Shown: positions 46,206-55,100 of the stretch, one piece after another
How the letters are laid out: every line of letters starts with the position of its first letter
Position numbering within the stretch: position 1 is the first letter of the stretch
Source: Amycolatopsis sp. FBCC-B4732
GTDB taxonomy: Bacteria; Actinomycetota; Actinomycetes; Mycobacteriales; Pseudonocardiaceae
Assembly (NCBI RefSeq): GCF_023008405.1
Contig: NZ_CP095376.1
Location: 7,792,501 to 7,856,500, forward strand
DNA: 64,000 bases
Direction: 5' to 3'
Notes under the pieces: model-generated
Databases searched by the model: none
What the model was told of the DNA's origin: nothing
What the model saw: only the letters and a program-made list of their open reading frames with translations
Translations under genes and position numbers: made by a program

Positions 46206-47839
46206 CCGCGACCCTTTCGCGCGCCGAAGCCGGCGTCGCCCCGGCCCACGAGCTCGCCGGCACCTGGCACCTCACCCGGCTCGCGCTGCGCCGCGACCGC
46301 GTGGTCCTGCCGATCTGGATCGTGCTGCTCAGCGTCGTCCCGGCCGGCACGGTCAACACGTTCACGCAGTTCTACCCGACGGTGGCCGACCGGCTCGCCC
46401 TCCAGGCCGGCGCCAACGCCAACCCGTCGTACGCGCTGCTCTACGGGCCGCCGTTCGACCTGACCACGGCCGGCGGGTTCATCGCCTGGCGCATGTGCGG
46501 GTTCCTGGCGCTGCTCACCGGGCTGATGGCGGTCTTCACCGTCACCCGGCACACCCGCGCCGAGGAGGACACCGGGCGCGCGGAGCTGCTCGCGTCCGCG
46601 GTCGTCGGCCGGTACGCGGCGCTGACGTCGGCGCTGCTGGTGGCCGGCGGGGCGAGCGTACTGATCGGGCTGGTCCAGGCGGTCAGCCTGATCGGCGCCG
46701 GGCTGCCCGCGGCCGGCTCGGTCGCCTTCGGCGCGTCGGAAGCGTTGGCGGGACTGGGGTTCACGGCCGTCGCGGCGGTCGCCGTCCAGCTCGCCGAGTA
46801 CTCGCGCACGGCCAACGGGATCGGCACCGCCGTGGTCGGCGCCGCCTTCCTGCTGCGCGGCGCCGGGGACTCCACTGTGGACGCCCGCTGGCTGTCGTGG
46901 CTGTCGCCGATCGGCTGGGTACAGCAAGTCCGGGCGTTCGCCGTCGAACGCTGGTGGGTGCTCCTGCTGCCGGCGGCCTTCGCGCTCGTCGTCGGCGGGA
47001 TCGGGTACTGGCTGCTCCCCCGCCGTGACGTCGGGGTCGGCATCCTGCCGCCGCGACCCGGTCCCGCGCGGGCGGCACCGGGCCTGCGCTCGCCGCTCGC
47101 GCTCGCCTGGCGGCTGCACCGCGGCCCGCTGCTCGGCTGGCTGATCGGGGTGGCCGTCGTCGGCGCGGTCTTCGGGTCGATCGCCAGCGGCATCGGCGAC
47201 CTCGTCGGATCGAGCCCGCAGGCGCAGCAGATCTTCGAGCGGCTCGGCGGCAGCCACGCGCTGACGCAGGCGTTCCTCGCCGCGATGGCCGGGATGTTCG
47301 CCATGGTCGCCTCGCTCTACGGCGTCCAGGCGGCGCTGCGGATGCGCGGCGAGGAGACCGCGATCCGGCTCGAACCGGTGCTGGCCACCAGCGTCGGCAA
47401 GCTGCGCTGGGCAGCCGGTCACCTGGTGTTCGCCTTCTTCGGCACGGCGGCGCTGCTGCTGGTCGGCGGCCTCTTCATGGGCCTGGCCAACGGCTTGCGC
47501 ACCGCCGACGTCGGCGGCTCGATCGGCGACACCCTCGCCGGGATGCTCGTCCAGCTGCCCGCGGCCTGGGTGGTGGTCGCGGTCGCGGTGGCGATCTTCG
47601 GCCTGCTGCCGGCGTACTCGGCCGCGGCGTGGGCGGTGGGCGCGCTGGCGTTGCTGCTCAGCCTGTTCGGCCCGGTGGTGAACCTGCCGCAGGCGGTGCT
47701 GGACGTCTCGCCGTTCCAGCACCCGCCGAAGCTCCCGGGCCAGGAGTTCGCCGCGACGCCGATCGTCTGGCTGCTGGTGGTCGCGGCCGTCGCGCTGGTC
47801 GCCGGCCTGATCGGCTGGCGGCGCCGGGACGTCGGTTAA
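46202..47839 (+). CDS. ABC exporter permease (polyketide-antibiotic exporter family)
   Basis: 545 residues, about twelve membrane helices in two similar halves (halves begin near [17 protein letters not shown] and [17 protein letters not shown]). This duplicated ABC2-type fold is known for exporters of macrolide-like compounds in actinomycetes. ATG at 46202 in an ATGA overlap with the ATPase gene. The substrate is unknown. A TCCACTGTGGA palindrome lies at 46871. The stop TAA overlaps the stop of the convergent gene (TTAA). Confidence 0.9.
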   Translation: MTATLSRAEAGVAPAHELAGTWHLTRLALRRDRVVLPIWIVLLSVVPAGTVNTFTQFYPTVADRLALQAGANANPSYALLYGPPFDLTTAGGFIAWRMCGFLALLTGLMAVFTVTRHTRAEEDTGRAELLASAVVGRYAALTSALLVAGGASVLIGLVQAVSLIGAGLPAAGSVAFGASEALAGLGFTAVAAVAVQLAEYSRTANGIGTAVVGAAFLLRGAGDSTVDARWLSWLSPIGWVQQVRAFAVERWWVLLLPAAFALVVGGIGYWLLPRRDVGVGILPPRPGPARAAPGLRSPLALAWRLHRGPLLGWLIGVAVVGAVFGSIASGIGDLVGSSPQAQQIFERLGGSHALTQAFLAAMAGMFAMVASLYGVQAALRMRGEETAIRLEPVLATSVGKLRWAAGHLVFAFFGTAALLLVGGLFMGLANGLRTADVGGSIGDTLAGMLVQLPAAWVVVAVAVAIFGLLPAYSAAAWAVGALALLLSLFGPVVNLPQAVLDVSPFQHPPKLPGQEFAATPIVWLLVVAAVALVAGLIGWRRRDVG

Positions 47840-48294
47840 CGCGCCCGCAGTTCGCCGCCCGCGCCCACCAGGAGCTGGGCTTGCGGCCCCGCCTTCCCGC
47901 AGGCGGGGCCGTTCGGCTCGCTGAACGACGGCGTCACCTCGACGCCGTGCGGCTTGCCGTCGTCGAACCGGACGGTGACCCGCACCGGCTCGGCGGGCAG
48001 GCCCGGGACGTCGGCGAAGCCGTGGAGGCCGCCGGTCGGGACCGCCGACGCGCCGCACACCCCGCCCGAGCACGTCGTCGCCCCCGCCGCGGACTCGGGG
48101 AAGAGGCCGACCTGGCGCGTGACGCACCGGCCGCCCCAGCAGGCGTCGAGCGTCGCGCGGGTGATGCCCGCCGGCTGCGGGATCGACAGGCCGATGCCGA
48201 CCGGAGTGCCGATCATCGTGCAGGGGACCGCCGGCTCCGCCCCGCACCCGGCCGCGGCGAGCAGGACCACGGCGATCCACGGAATCCTTCGCAT
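47836..48294 (-). CDS. Hypothetical lipoprotein
   Basis: 152 residues. Lipobox LLAAAGC with Cys17. Mature part has about nine Cys, mostly in pairs (CWGGRC, CSGGVC), suggesting disulfides, and a beta-rich layout. Unknown function. ATG at 48294; a start on the same strand 38 bp after the next gene's stop makes an operon with 48333-48659 likely. Confidence 0.7.
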   Translation of the reverse strand: MRRIPWIAVVLLAAAGCGAEPAVPCTMIGTPVGIGLSIPQPAGITRATLDACWGGRCVTRQVGLFPESAAGATTCSGGVCGASAVPTGGLHGFADVPGLPAEPVRVTVRFDDGKPHGVEVTPSFSEPNGPACGKAGPQAQLLVGAGGELRAR

Positions 48295-48332
48295 GACGGC
48301 CAGACGGGATCGGCGGCCGGTCGGTTGCACCG

Positions 48333-48659
48333 TCAGTCGCGCCGGCCGCTGGTCAGCGGCAGCACCGGCGACGTCGAGCTCGGCGTGACCGAGGTCGGCG
48401 TCGAAGTCACGGTGACCTCGACGCGGCTCGTCGTGGTCGTCGGCGGCGGTGTGTCGACCGAGGTGACGATGGACGGGGGCACCGACGCGGTCACCGTGAC
48501 GGGCACGGCGGGCACGGTGCTGGTCGGCGGCGGTGTCGTGACTTCGACCGGCCGGGGAGTCGCGCGTCCGGCGATGAGCAGCGCGGCGACGAGCAGTCCG
48601 GAAGCGAATCCCGCCAGTCCGGTGACCGCGGCGGAGCTCCAGGTAGGTCGGCCACTCAT
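48333..48659 (-). CDS. Small membrane-anchored Thr/Pro-rich protein
   Basis: 108 residues. One membrane segment (AAVTGLAGFASGLLVAALLIAG) near the N-terminus, then a low-complexity tail rich in Thr, Val, Pro and Ser (PPPTSTVPAVPVTVTASVPP, PPPTTTTSRVEVTVTST). Probably a surface-exposed stalk, no domain recognised. ATG at 48659. Confidence 0.65.
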   Translation of the reverse strand: MSGRPTWSSAAVTGLAGFASGLLVAALLIAGRATPRPVEVTTPPPTSTVPAVPVTVTASVPPSIVTSVDTPPPTTTTSRVEVTVTSTPTSVTPSSTSPVLPLTSGRRD

Positions 48660-48746
48660 CCGGGCACCCCCTCGCCACGCGCAGCGCAGGTACGAGGACT
48701 AACTCGCGTCGATCTTACTTCGTGTTACCGGATGTGCCAGGTTGGA

Positions 48747-49982
48747 ATGATGGGGGCACTGGGGAACCGCGACTTCCGACGGCTGTGGATCGCCGATCTC
48801 GCCAGCCAGTTCGGCAGCCGGATCGACGTGCTGGCGGTGCCGCTGCTGGCCGTCTCCGCCCTCGGCGCGTCGGTCTTCGAGGTCTCGCTGCTGCGCACCG
48901 CGGAGACGCTCCCCTACCTGGTGCTCGGCCTGCAGGTCGGCGCCTGGTGCGACCGGATCCGCCAGCGGCCGCTGCTGATCGCCGCCGACGTGGGGCGTGC
49001 GGCGCTGATCGCGACGATCCCGGTCGCCGCCCTGTTCGGTGTGCTCGGCCTGCCCCAGCTGCTGCTCGTGGTCCTCGGGGCCGGGCTGCTCGGCGTGTTC
49101 TTCGACATCGCGCACCAGACGTACGTCCCCCGGCTGGTGCCGCGCGAGCAGCTGCCGGAGGCGAACGCGCGGCTCCAGACGAACCTGTCGATGGCGGCGG
49201 TCGCCGGCCCCGGCCTGGCCGGGCTGATCGTCCAGGCGCTCGGCGCCGCGGCCGCGCTCGCCGCCGATGCCGTGAGCTACCTGTGGTCGGCGCTGTGGTT
49301 GCGCCGCATCGGAACGCCGGACGTGCGCCCGGCCCCTCGGCCGCGGCGGCTGCTGCGCGAGATCGGCGAAGGACTGCGCGTGGTGCGCGGCAACCGCGTC
49401 CTGCTGGCGATCAGCGCGCACGGCGCGGTGTCGAGCCTCTTCCAGTCGGCACACCTGGCGATCGTGATCGTCTTCCTGTCCCGCGACGTCGGGCTCTCCG
49501 CGTGGGCGATCGGGCTGCTCGGCACGGCGTCGCTGACCGGCGCGCTGACCGCCGGGCTCACCGCGCGGCGGCTCGGCGCGAGGATCGGCCAGGCGCGGGC
49601 CCTCTGGGGTGCCGGCGTGCTGTTCGGCCTGGCCTACCAGCTCTACCCGCTCACCGGGCCCGGCTGGGGGCTCACCTGCTACGTCGCCGCCGGGTTCTTC
49701 GCGAGCTACGGCGTCATCGTGCTGAACGTGTTCGGGATGAGCTTCCAGCAGGCGGTCGCGCCGCCGGAGCTGCTGGGCCGGGTCAACTCGATCACCCACA
49801 CGCTGGTCCTCGGGATGGTCCCGCTGGGCAGCCTGCTGGGCGGCGCCCTCGCGACCGCGTTCGGCACGCGGCCGACGATGCGGATCGCGGCCGCCGGCGT
49901 GCTCGCGGCGGCGGCGATCCTGGTCTGCTCGCCGCTGCGGAAACTGCGTGACCTGACCGACGCCCCGGCGGGCCGCCCCTAG
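48747..49982 (+). CDS. MFS transporter
   Basis: 411 residues, about twelve membrane helices, with the MFS_3-type (enterobactin-exporter-like) N-terminus NRDFRRLWIADLASQFGSRI and loop motifs GAWCDRIRQRPLLIAAD (motif A-like). Substrate unknown. ATG at 48747 (AGG five bases upstream); an ATG at 48732 or 48750 is possible. The stop shares CTAG with the convergent TetR gene. Confidence 0.88.
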   Translation: MMGALGNRDFRRLWIADLASQFGSRIDVLAVPLLAVSALGASVFEVSLLRTAETLPYLVLGLQVGAWCDRIRQRPLLIAADVGRAALIATIPVAALFGVLGLPQLLLVVLGAGLLGVFFDIAHQTYVPRLVPREQLPEANARLQTNLSMAAVAGPGLAGLIVQALGAAAALAADAVSYLWSALWLRRIGTPDVRPAPRPRRLLREIGEGLRVVRGNRVLLAISAHGAVSSLFQSAHLAIVIVFLSRDVGLSAWAIGLLGTASLTGALTAGLTARRLGARIGQARALWGAGVLFGLAYQLYPLTGPGWGLTCYVAAGFFASYGVIVLNVFGMSFQQAVAPPELLGRVNSITHTLVLGMVPLGSLLGGALATAFGTRPTMRIAAAGVLAAAAILVCSPLRKLRDLTDAPAGRP

Positions 49983-50515
49983 GCCCGCAGCCCGTCGACG
50001 ACGACGCGGACGAGGTGCGCGCTGCCCGGCGCGTACCGCTCGACGGCGAGGCAGCCGACGATGAGCGCGCGCAGGTCGTCCCCGTCGATGTCCCGCCGGA
50101 CGGCGCCGGCCTGCTGCGCCCGTTCGAGCAGCCGCGCGAAGCCCGCGCGGAAGTCTTCGCCCGCACCGGCTTTGAAGGCGTGCCCGCCGGACTCGGCGAG
50201 CGCGTCGCAGATGGCCCGGTTGAGGGACGCCTGGCCGATGACGCGGACGAAGTAGTCGAAGAAGACCTCACCGGGCTCGTCCGCGTCGGCGAGCGCGCGG
50301 GCTTCTTCGGCGAACTGCTGGATGCGCTCGAGCACGACGGCCTGGAAGAGCGCTTCCTTGCTGGGGAAGTGCCGGTAGACGGTGCCGGCCCCGACCCCGG
50401 CCAGCCGCGCGATGTCGTCGAGCGGCACGGCCAGCCCATCGACGGCGAACGCCTCCTCGGCGGCGGCCAGGACCTTGGCCCGGTTGCGCCGCGCGTCCGC
50501 GCGCATCTTCTCCAT
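49979..50515 (-). CDS. TetR-family transcriptional regulator
   Basis: 178 residues. HTH: NRAKVLAAAEEAFAVDGLAV then IARLAGVGAGTVYRHFPSKE. C-terminal SBP-type (TetR_C_33-like) helical domain. ATG at 50515 with GAGGAGAG upstream. Divergent from the SnoaL-like gene across 96 bp, its probable target. No clear palindrome is seen in the gap apart from short imperfect repeats. Confidence 0.9.
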   Translation of the reverse strand: MEKMRADARRNRAKVLAAAEEAFAVDGLAVPLDDIARLAGVGAGTVYRHFPSKEALFQAVVLERIQQFAEEARALADADEPGEVFFDYFVRVIGQASLNRAICDALAESGGHAFKAGAGEDFRAGFARLLERAQQAGAVRRDIDGDDLRALIVGCLAVERYAPGSAHLVRVVVDGLRA

Positions 50516-50611
50516 CAAGCTCTCCTCGTTGACAACCGGAGCGGCTGCTCCGTATCGTCGTAAGCGGGTGCACCGTTCCGATTCAACGCCCAGTCTTCCA
50601 GGAGAATTCCG

Positions 50612-51043
50612 ATGACTCGTACCGTGCCCGGCGCGCGTGACGTCTTCGACCGCTTCCTCGCCGCCTCGGTCGAGAACCGGTGGGACGACCTCGCCGATCT
50701 CTACGCCGAAGACGTCATCCTCGAAATGCCCTTCACCCTCCCCGGCGTGCCCCGCGTGACCCAGGGCCGCGAGGAACTCCGGCGTCGCTTCCACGCGGCC
50801 GCCGGTGCCCGGCGGATCACCAAGGCGGACAACGTGGTCGTCCACGAAACGGCGAACCCGGCCGTGCTCGTCGCCGAATTCGAGCTGCACCAGGAAATGC
50901 GCGGCGAAGCCTTCACCGTCTCGTACGTCATGGTCGTCACCGTCGAGGGCGGGCTGATCAAGCACACCCGCGACTACACCGACACCGCCGCGGCGGCGGA
51001 ACGGATCAAGGCGTGGTCGCCTGCTGGGAAGTCGGCGGGATGA
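50612..51043 (+). CDS. SnoaL-like (NTF2-fold) protein
   Basis: 143 residues, one SnoaL-like domain: RDVFDRFLAASVENRWDDLA then LYAEDVILEMPFT, ending in YTDTAAAAERIKAW. Such proteins act as polyketide cyclases, isomerases or ketosteroid-isomerase-like enzymes on small molecules. ATG at 50612 with AGGAG upstream. The 3' end overlaps the convergent gene by 38 bp. Confidence 0.88.
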   Translation: MTRTVPGARDVFDRFLAASVENRWDDLADLYAEDVILEMPFTLPGVPRVTQGREELRRRFHAAAGARRITKADNVVVHETANPAVLVAEFELHQEMRGEAFTVSYVMVVTVEGGLIKHTRDYTDTAAAAERIKAWSPAGKSAG

Positions 51044-51797
51044 ACAGGCGCTCGAACGTGCTGACCGACCAGTCCCACACCCCCGGCACCAGCAGCACGC
51101 CGAGCACCACGAACACCGGGAAGATCAGCCGCTTCTCGACCTTCTTGCCGGTCTTGAACCGGAGCGCCTTCGGGGGACCCAGCTCGTACCAGGTCTCGCC
51201 GGCGATCGGGATCGGGAAGAGGAACGGGCACCCGGACTCGGTGAGCGCGTCGCCCAGGCAATGGGTCAGGCACCCGGCCGCGACCGCGATGCCGAGCCAG
51301 CCCGAGATCGACGCCAGCTCGCCCGCGCGATCCGGTGGGGCGGTGAAGAACCACCACGCCACCGCGGATCCGCTCACCGGGAGCAGCCAGTCGCCCAGTG
51401 CGCCTTCGGCCAGCATCAGCCCGAAGATCACCACGCCGACGACCGCCCAGGGGCCGCCGGTGGTGGTGCCCCACGAAGTCAGCGCGCCGAGGCCGGCGGC
51501 GAAGAGGACCGTGTGCGAAAGGTGGCGGTGCTGGCCGGTGACTTTCTCGTCGCGCGGGCCCTTCGTCAGCGCGTAGAACGCCGCCGAAACACGCCTCAGC
51601 AGCCACGAAAGGGCGCCGGTCAACCAGCCGAGGAGGCGCGAAGCGCTCGCCCCGGGGTGGTCGAGGTCGGGCAGCAGGGCGAAACCCGCCGTGGTAGCCG
51701 CGAAGACCACCGCCTGGTGCACCGACCCCGCCCCGACCGCGGGCGCCAGGGCCAAGCCCGCGCACCAGCCGGTCAGGGCATGCGTCCGCCCCATCAT
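51006..51797 (-). CDS. Membrane metal-dependent hydrolase (YdjM/LexA-binding-like)
   Basis: 263 residues. Family features: N-terminal MMGRTHALTGWCAGLAL, LLPDLDHPGAS, GQHRHLSHTVLFAAG and THCLGDALTESG, giving the His/Asp metal ligands in and next to membrane helices (about six). YdjM-type proteins are inner-membrane hydrolases whose E. coli member is SOS-regulated; no LexA box is evident here. ATG ATG at 51797/51794. Confidence 0.85.
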   Translation of the reverse strand: MMGRTHALTGWCAGLALAPAVGAGSVHQAVVFAATTAGFALLPDLDHPGASASRLLGWLTGALSWLLRRVSAAFYALTKGPRDEKVTGQHRHLSHTVLFAAGLGALTSWGTTTGGPWAVVGVVIFGLMLAEGALGDWLLPVSGSAVAWWFFTAPPDRAGELASISGWLGIAVAAGCLTHCLGDALTESGCPFLFPIPIAGETWYELGPPKALRFKTGKKVEKRLIFPVFVVLGVLLVPGVWDWSVSTFERLFIPPTSQQATTP

Positions 51798-51853
51798 CGT
51801 GCCGCCCCCAAGGTCCACGCACAAAAATCAGTCCGCGGAACCGTAGCGGGCGG

Positions 51854-52207
51854 TCAGGCTTGGGGGTCCTCCGACACGCTCAGGTGTTCGGCCACGCCGG
51901 TGAGCTCGATCACGCGGCTCACCGCAGGGCTCGGGACGACCTCGAGCTCGACATCCTGCTCGCCGGCCTGGCGTTGTGCGCGGAGCACCACGTTCAGCGC
52001 GGAGGAATCGAAGAAGGTCACCCCGGTCAGATCGGCCACGACCCGCTGCGCGCGCTTGTCCGCGATCAGCCCCGCCAGGGCCTCCTGCAGCTGCGGGCTG
52101 GTGAGCAGATCGAGCTCGCCGGTGACCACCACCCGGGGCTCCGTCGCGTCGGTGTCCAGCGTGATGCCGAACCCGGGCGGGGTGGCGTTCTGGTCGGCTG
52201 CGGGCAT
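51854..52207 (-). CDS. STAS-domain anti-sigma factor antagonist
   Basis: 117 residues. STAS fold with VVVTGELDLLTSPQLQEAL and the phosphorylation loop TFFDSSALNVV (Ser68, next to Asp67). It should bind an RsbW-type kinase and release sigma when unphosphorylated. The rsbW/sigF pair lies 0.7 kb to the right, so it is a candidate partner. ATG at 52207. Confidence 0.9.
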   Translation of the reverse strand: MPAADQNATPPGFGITLDTDATEPRVVVTGELDLLTSPQLQEALAGLIADKRAQRVVADLTGVTFFDSSALNVVLRAQRQAGEQDVELEVVPSPAVSRVIELTGVAEHLSVSEDPQA

Positions 52208-52425
52208 GCAGTTTCTCCTCGTCAGGCGCTGCTCCTGCGCCGGGTACGCGCCTGCTGTCTCAAGCGGCAACCGTGTCACCGTGCCTTCCACAGCCCGGGG
52301 CATAACCCCGCGCCGGGCACGGTCAAGGCAACTCCGGGGCCAACCCTAACCCAGGGAGCGACCGAGCCCGCCACGGCCGCCGCCCTTTCGCATGAGGTGT
52401 TCACGTGCGTTCGAATCCTGCCTGG

Positions 52426-52734
52426 TCAGTGGGCGCCGACGGCCTTCCGGGCCGCTCGCCGCTGGCGGAGGAACAGCTGCCGCCGTTCGATCTCGCCGAG
52501 GCCGCCCCAGATGCCGTACGGCTCCTGCACGGTCATCGCGTGCTGGCGGCACTGCGCCAGGACCGGGCAGGTCTGGCAGATGGCCTTGGCGCGCGACTCG
52601 CGCCGCTCGCGCGCGGAACCGCGCTCGTTGTCGGTGTGGAAGAACAGACTGCTGTCGGCACCGCGGCACGAGCCGTTCAGCTGCCATTCCCACTCTTCAG
52701 CAACCACGTTGGGCAGCCGGCTCACGTCAGCCAC
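52426..52734 (-). CDS. WhiB-family redox regulator (WhiB3/WhiD-like)
   Basis: 102 residues. Four Fe-S ligands: Cys23, then Cys53, Cys56 and Cys62 in CQTCPVLAQC, plus the GIWGG turn (74-78) and a basic C-terminus (LFLRQRRAARK). The N-terminal WEWQLNGSCRGADSSLFF pattern matches the WhiB3/WhiD group, which responds to redox and controls stress or sporulation genes. It probably works with the sigma factor of the same island. GTG at 52734; an upstream GTG is not in the family register. Confidence 0.9.
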   Translation of the reverse strand: MADVSRLPNVVAEEWEWQLNGSCRGADSSLFFHTDNERGSARERRESRAKAICQTCPVLAQCRQHAMTVQEPYGIWGGLGEIERRQLFLRQRRAARKAVGAH

Positions 52735-52805
52735 GTCGTCCCCGCCTTTCCCAGGATCAGCATGTCGACGGCTACATGCCCGCCGGTGGAGCGGATCAAA
52801 CGCGG

Positions 52806-52831
52806 GTTTGGTTTGCTCACCCCACGGGCAT
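52806..52831 (+). promoter_or_regulatory. SigF/SigB-type promoter before rsbW-sigF
   Basis: GTTT (52806-52809), 16 bases, GGGCAT (52826-52831). The actinobacterial SigF consensus is GTTT...GGGTA, so the -10 has one change. It sits 67 bp before the rsbW start and predicts autoregulation of the sigF operon. Confidence 0.5.
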
Positions 52832-52897
52832 CTCGCTGACCGGGCGTGAGAGGACACCGCCGACCCCCCGCAGCGCGAGCCGGAGAAAGGAACAAAC

Positions 52898-53314
52898 GTG
52901 GAGGACAACGCCCCGCTCGTGCCGGAAGGCGCGCAGGTCATCGAGGTGCGGACGGCCGCGATCCCGCACGTCGTGCCCACGCTGCGAACCATCGTGGCCG
53001 ACATCGCGATGCGCCAGGACTTCGACCTCGACGCCGTCGAGGACCTCCGGATGGCGGTGGACGAAGCCTGCTCGCTGCTGCTCCCCGCCAGCTCGGACGG
53101 CAAGCTCACGTGCGTCTTCTCGTGGAACGGGCCGCGCATCGAGGTTTCCGTCTCGGTCTTTTCGGACAGCCCGGACCACGAGGACGACACCGGGCTTTCC
53201 TGGCAGCTGCTGACCGCGCTCGCGACGACGGCCGAGCGCACCATCACGCCGAAGGACGGCCGCTACCTGTCCCGGGTCGACCTGGTCCGGGAAAGCCAGG
53301 TGGCGGACTCGTGA
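52898..53314 (+). CDS. rsbW: Anti-sigma factor RsbW-like kinase
   Basis: 138 residues, GHKL ATP-binding domain: N-box-like AVEDLRMAVDEACSLLL (about 47-63) and the G1-like DDTGLSWQLLTALAT. It binds and inhibits SigF and can phosphorylate STAS antagonists. GTG at 52898 with AAAGGAAC upstream. It overlaps sigF by GTGA, the normal order rsbW-sigF. Confidence 0.9.
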   Translation: MEDNAPLVPEGAQVIEVRTAAIPHVVPTLRTIVADIAMRQDFDLDAVEDLRMAVDEACSLLLPASSDGKLTCVFSWNGPRIEVSVSVFSDSPDHEDDTGLSWQLLTALATTAERTITPKDGRYLSRVDLVRESQVADS

Positions 53315-54090
53315 GCGGTCCCGCCCAGGGCAGCGGGGACGGACCGGACGTCGGCGCGCTGTTCGCGCAGCTCGCCGCGCTGCCGCCCGACTCGCCGGAA
53401 CGTGACCGCGTCCGCGACACTCTCGTGCGCGCGCACCTGGAACTGGCGCGCAACCTGGCCCGGAAGTTCCGCAACCGCGACGAGGCGATGGAGGACCTGG
53501 TCCAGATCGCCACGGTCGGGCTCATCCACGCCGTCGACCGGTTCGACCCCGACCAGGGAACGGACTTCCTGGCGTTCGCGGTGCCGACCATCTCCGGCGA
53601 GCTGCGGCACCACTTCCGGGACAACAGCTGGTCGGTGCGGGTGCCGCGGCGGCTCAAGGAGCTGAACGCGAACATCTCGGCCGCCCGCGAAGAGCTCACC
53701 GTGCAGCTCTCCCGCGCGCCCAAGCCGAGTGAGATCGCCGGCCGCCTCGGCGTGCCCATCGAAGACGTCTACGAAGGCCTTCGAGCCGGTCAGGGCCGCT
53801 ACGGCGCTTCGCTGGACCACCTGCTGGAGAACGCGGCGCACACCCGGTTCGGGGCGCCGGACGCCGAGCTGGGCCAGGCCGAGCTGCGGGAGGCGCTGCG
53901 CCCGATGCTGGAGAGCCTGCCGGAGCGGGAGCGCAAGATCGTCGCGCTGCGGTTCGGCTCCGGGATGAGCCAGTCGGACATCGCCCGCCGTGTCGGGGTG
54001 TCCCAGATGCAGGTGTCGCGGTTGCTGGCTGCGACGCTCAAGAAACTGCGTTCGGGCCTGGACGAATCCGAGCTGGCCGAAGGCACCTGA
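53311..54090 (+). CDS. sigF: RNA polymerase sigma factor SigF
   Basis: 259 residues, regions 2-4 complete: region 2 MEDLVQIATVGLIHAVDRFD then FLAFAVPTISGELRHHFRD; region 3 about 120-175; region 4 LPERERKIVALRFGSGMSQS then IARRVGVSQMQVSRLLAAT. Group 3 stress/sporulation sigma. GTG start overlapping rsbW stop. It likely transcribes itself from the promoter at 52806 and the next gene from 54089. Confidence 0.93.
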   Translation: MSGPAQGSGDGPDVGALFAQLAALPPDSPERDRVRDTLVRAHLELARNLARKFRNRDEAMEDLVQIATVGLIHAVDRFDPDQGTDFLAFAVPTISGELRHHFRDNSWSVRVPRRLKELNANISAAREELTVQLSRAPKPSEIAGRLGVPIEDVYEGLRAGQGRYGASLDHLLENAAHTRFGAPDAELGQAELREALRPMLESLPERERKIVALRFGSGMSQSDIARRVGVSQMQVSRLLAATLKKLRSGLDESELAEGT

Positions 54091-54114
54091 TTAGCCGCTC
54101 ACCCGCTTGGGTAC
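54089..54114 (+). promoter_or_regulatory. SigF/SigB-type promoter for HATPase gene
   Basis: GATT (54089-54092), 16 bases, GGGTAC (54109-54114). It fits the streptomycete SigB-type consensus GNNT-N14-16-GGGTAC exactly. It overlaps the sigF stop and is about 40 bp before the HATPase start. Confidence 0.6.
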
Positions 54115-54152
54115 TTTGCGGGCGGTACCGAACTCACTGGGAGGGGGACCGG

Positions 54153-54572
54153 ATGACGACGTCGAAGACGCCGCAGCACACCTTTGCTGCCGCGGCCCCC
54201 CTGAGGGTCTTCCTCCCGGCCGATGTCACCGCTCCGGCGCTGGCCCGGCACGAGATCCGGACGGCGCTGCTCGCGCGGGGCGTGTGCGAGCGCCGGCTGG
54301 ACGACGTCCTGCTGGCCGCGTCGGAGCTGGTCACGAACGCCTTCGAGCACGGCGAGCGGCCGCAGCGGATGGAGCTGGAGTACTCCGGCGGGCACCTGAC
54401 GCTGCGCGTCTACGACACCGGCCCGCTGCTGCCCGAGCTGCGGGCGCCGTCCCCGGCCGAGGCGCGCAGCCGCGGGCTGGTGCTGGTCCAGGCGCTGTCG
54501 GTGGACTGGGGCTTCGAGCGCTGCCCCGGCGGCAAGTACGTCTGGGCGGTCTTCCGGGTCGCGGACGCCTGA
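54153..54572 (+). CDS. Anti-sigma regulatory factor, HATPase
   Basis: 139 residues, HATPase_c_2 domain: LDDVLLAASELVTNAFEHG (N-box with Asn), VYDTGPLLP and RSRGLVLVQALSVDWGFE. It is a small Ser/Thr protein kinase or anti-sigma of the RsbW/SpoIIAB type; the partner may be another STAS protein or sigma factor. Preceded by a SigF-type promoter, so it may give negative feedback. Start GTG/ATG at 54153 with GGGAGGGGG upstream. Confidence 0.88.
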   Translation: MTTSKTPQHTFAAAAPLRVFLPADVTAPALARHEIRTALLARGVCERRLDDVLLAASELVTNAFEHGERPQRMELEYSGGHLTLRVYDTGPLLPELRAPSPAEARSRGLVLVQALSVDWGFERCPGGKYVWAVFRVADA

Positions 54573-55058
54573 TCAGCGCAGGTCGCGCGCGGCTTCGGTC
54601 TCCCCGATCCGCTCCCGGAACGGCTTCCGGTCGAGGGCTTCGACGATCGCGTCCAGCAGCGCGCGCAGCGAGTACGGCAGTTCGGCCTCCAGCGCTTCCG
54701 ACGCCTCCGTCGTCGCCGCCCACTCCGCTTCGATCAGCGGCAGCAGGTCACGCGCCTTCGCGGTGAGCGACACGATCCGCTGCCGGGCGTCGGCGCCCGG
54801 TTCGAGCGCGACGAGGCCGTCCCGGTTCATCTGCGCGACGGTCTGGCTGGCCGCCGAGTGCGTCACGCGCATCTCCGCGGCGAGGTCGCGGATGGCCAGC
54901 GGGCCGCGCGCCAGCAGCGCCCGCACCACCGGGGAGTAGCGCGGCCGGTAGCCGTCGAGGCCGATGTCGGCGAGGAACCGCGCGACGTCGCCGTCGAGCA
55001 CCTCGAGGACGTGCCGCAGCCGGGTCCCCAGCCCGTCCGGACCCGATGTCATGGCCAT
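54573..55058 (-). CDS. MarR-family transcriptional regulator
   Basis: 161 residues, winged HTH (LAIRDLAAEMRVTHSAASQT then VAQMNRDGLVALEPGADARQ) and helical dimer ends. ATG at 55058 (or 55052). Divergent from the aldo-keto reductase by 42 bp, which is its likely target. Its stop abuts the HATPase stop (TGATCA). Confidence 0.88.
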   Translation of the reverse strand: MAMTSGPDGLGTRLRHVLEVLDGDVARFLADIGLDGYRPRYSPVVRALLARGPLAIRDLAAEMRVTHSAASQTVAQMNRDGLVALEPGADARQRIVSLTAKARDLLPLIEAEWAATTEASEALEAELPYSLRALLDAIVEALDRKPFRERIGETEAARDLR

Positions 55059-55100
55059 GACCGGCGATCATAGGCGGCGGCCGTGTGCTTGGATCGCGGC

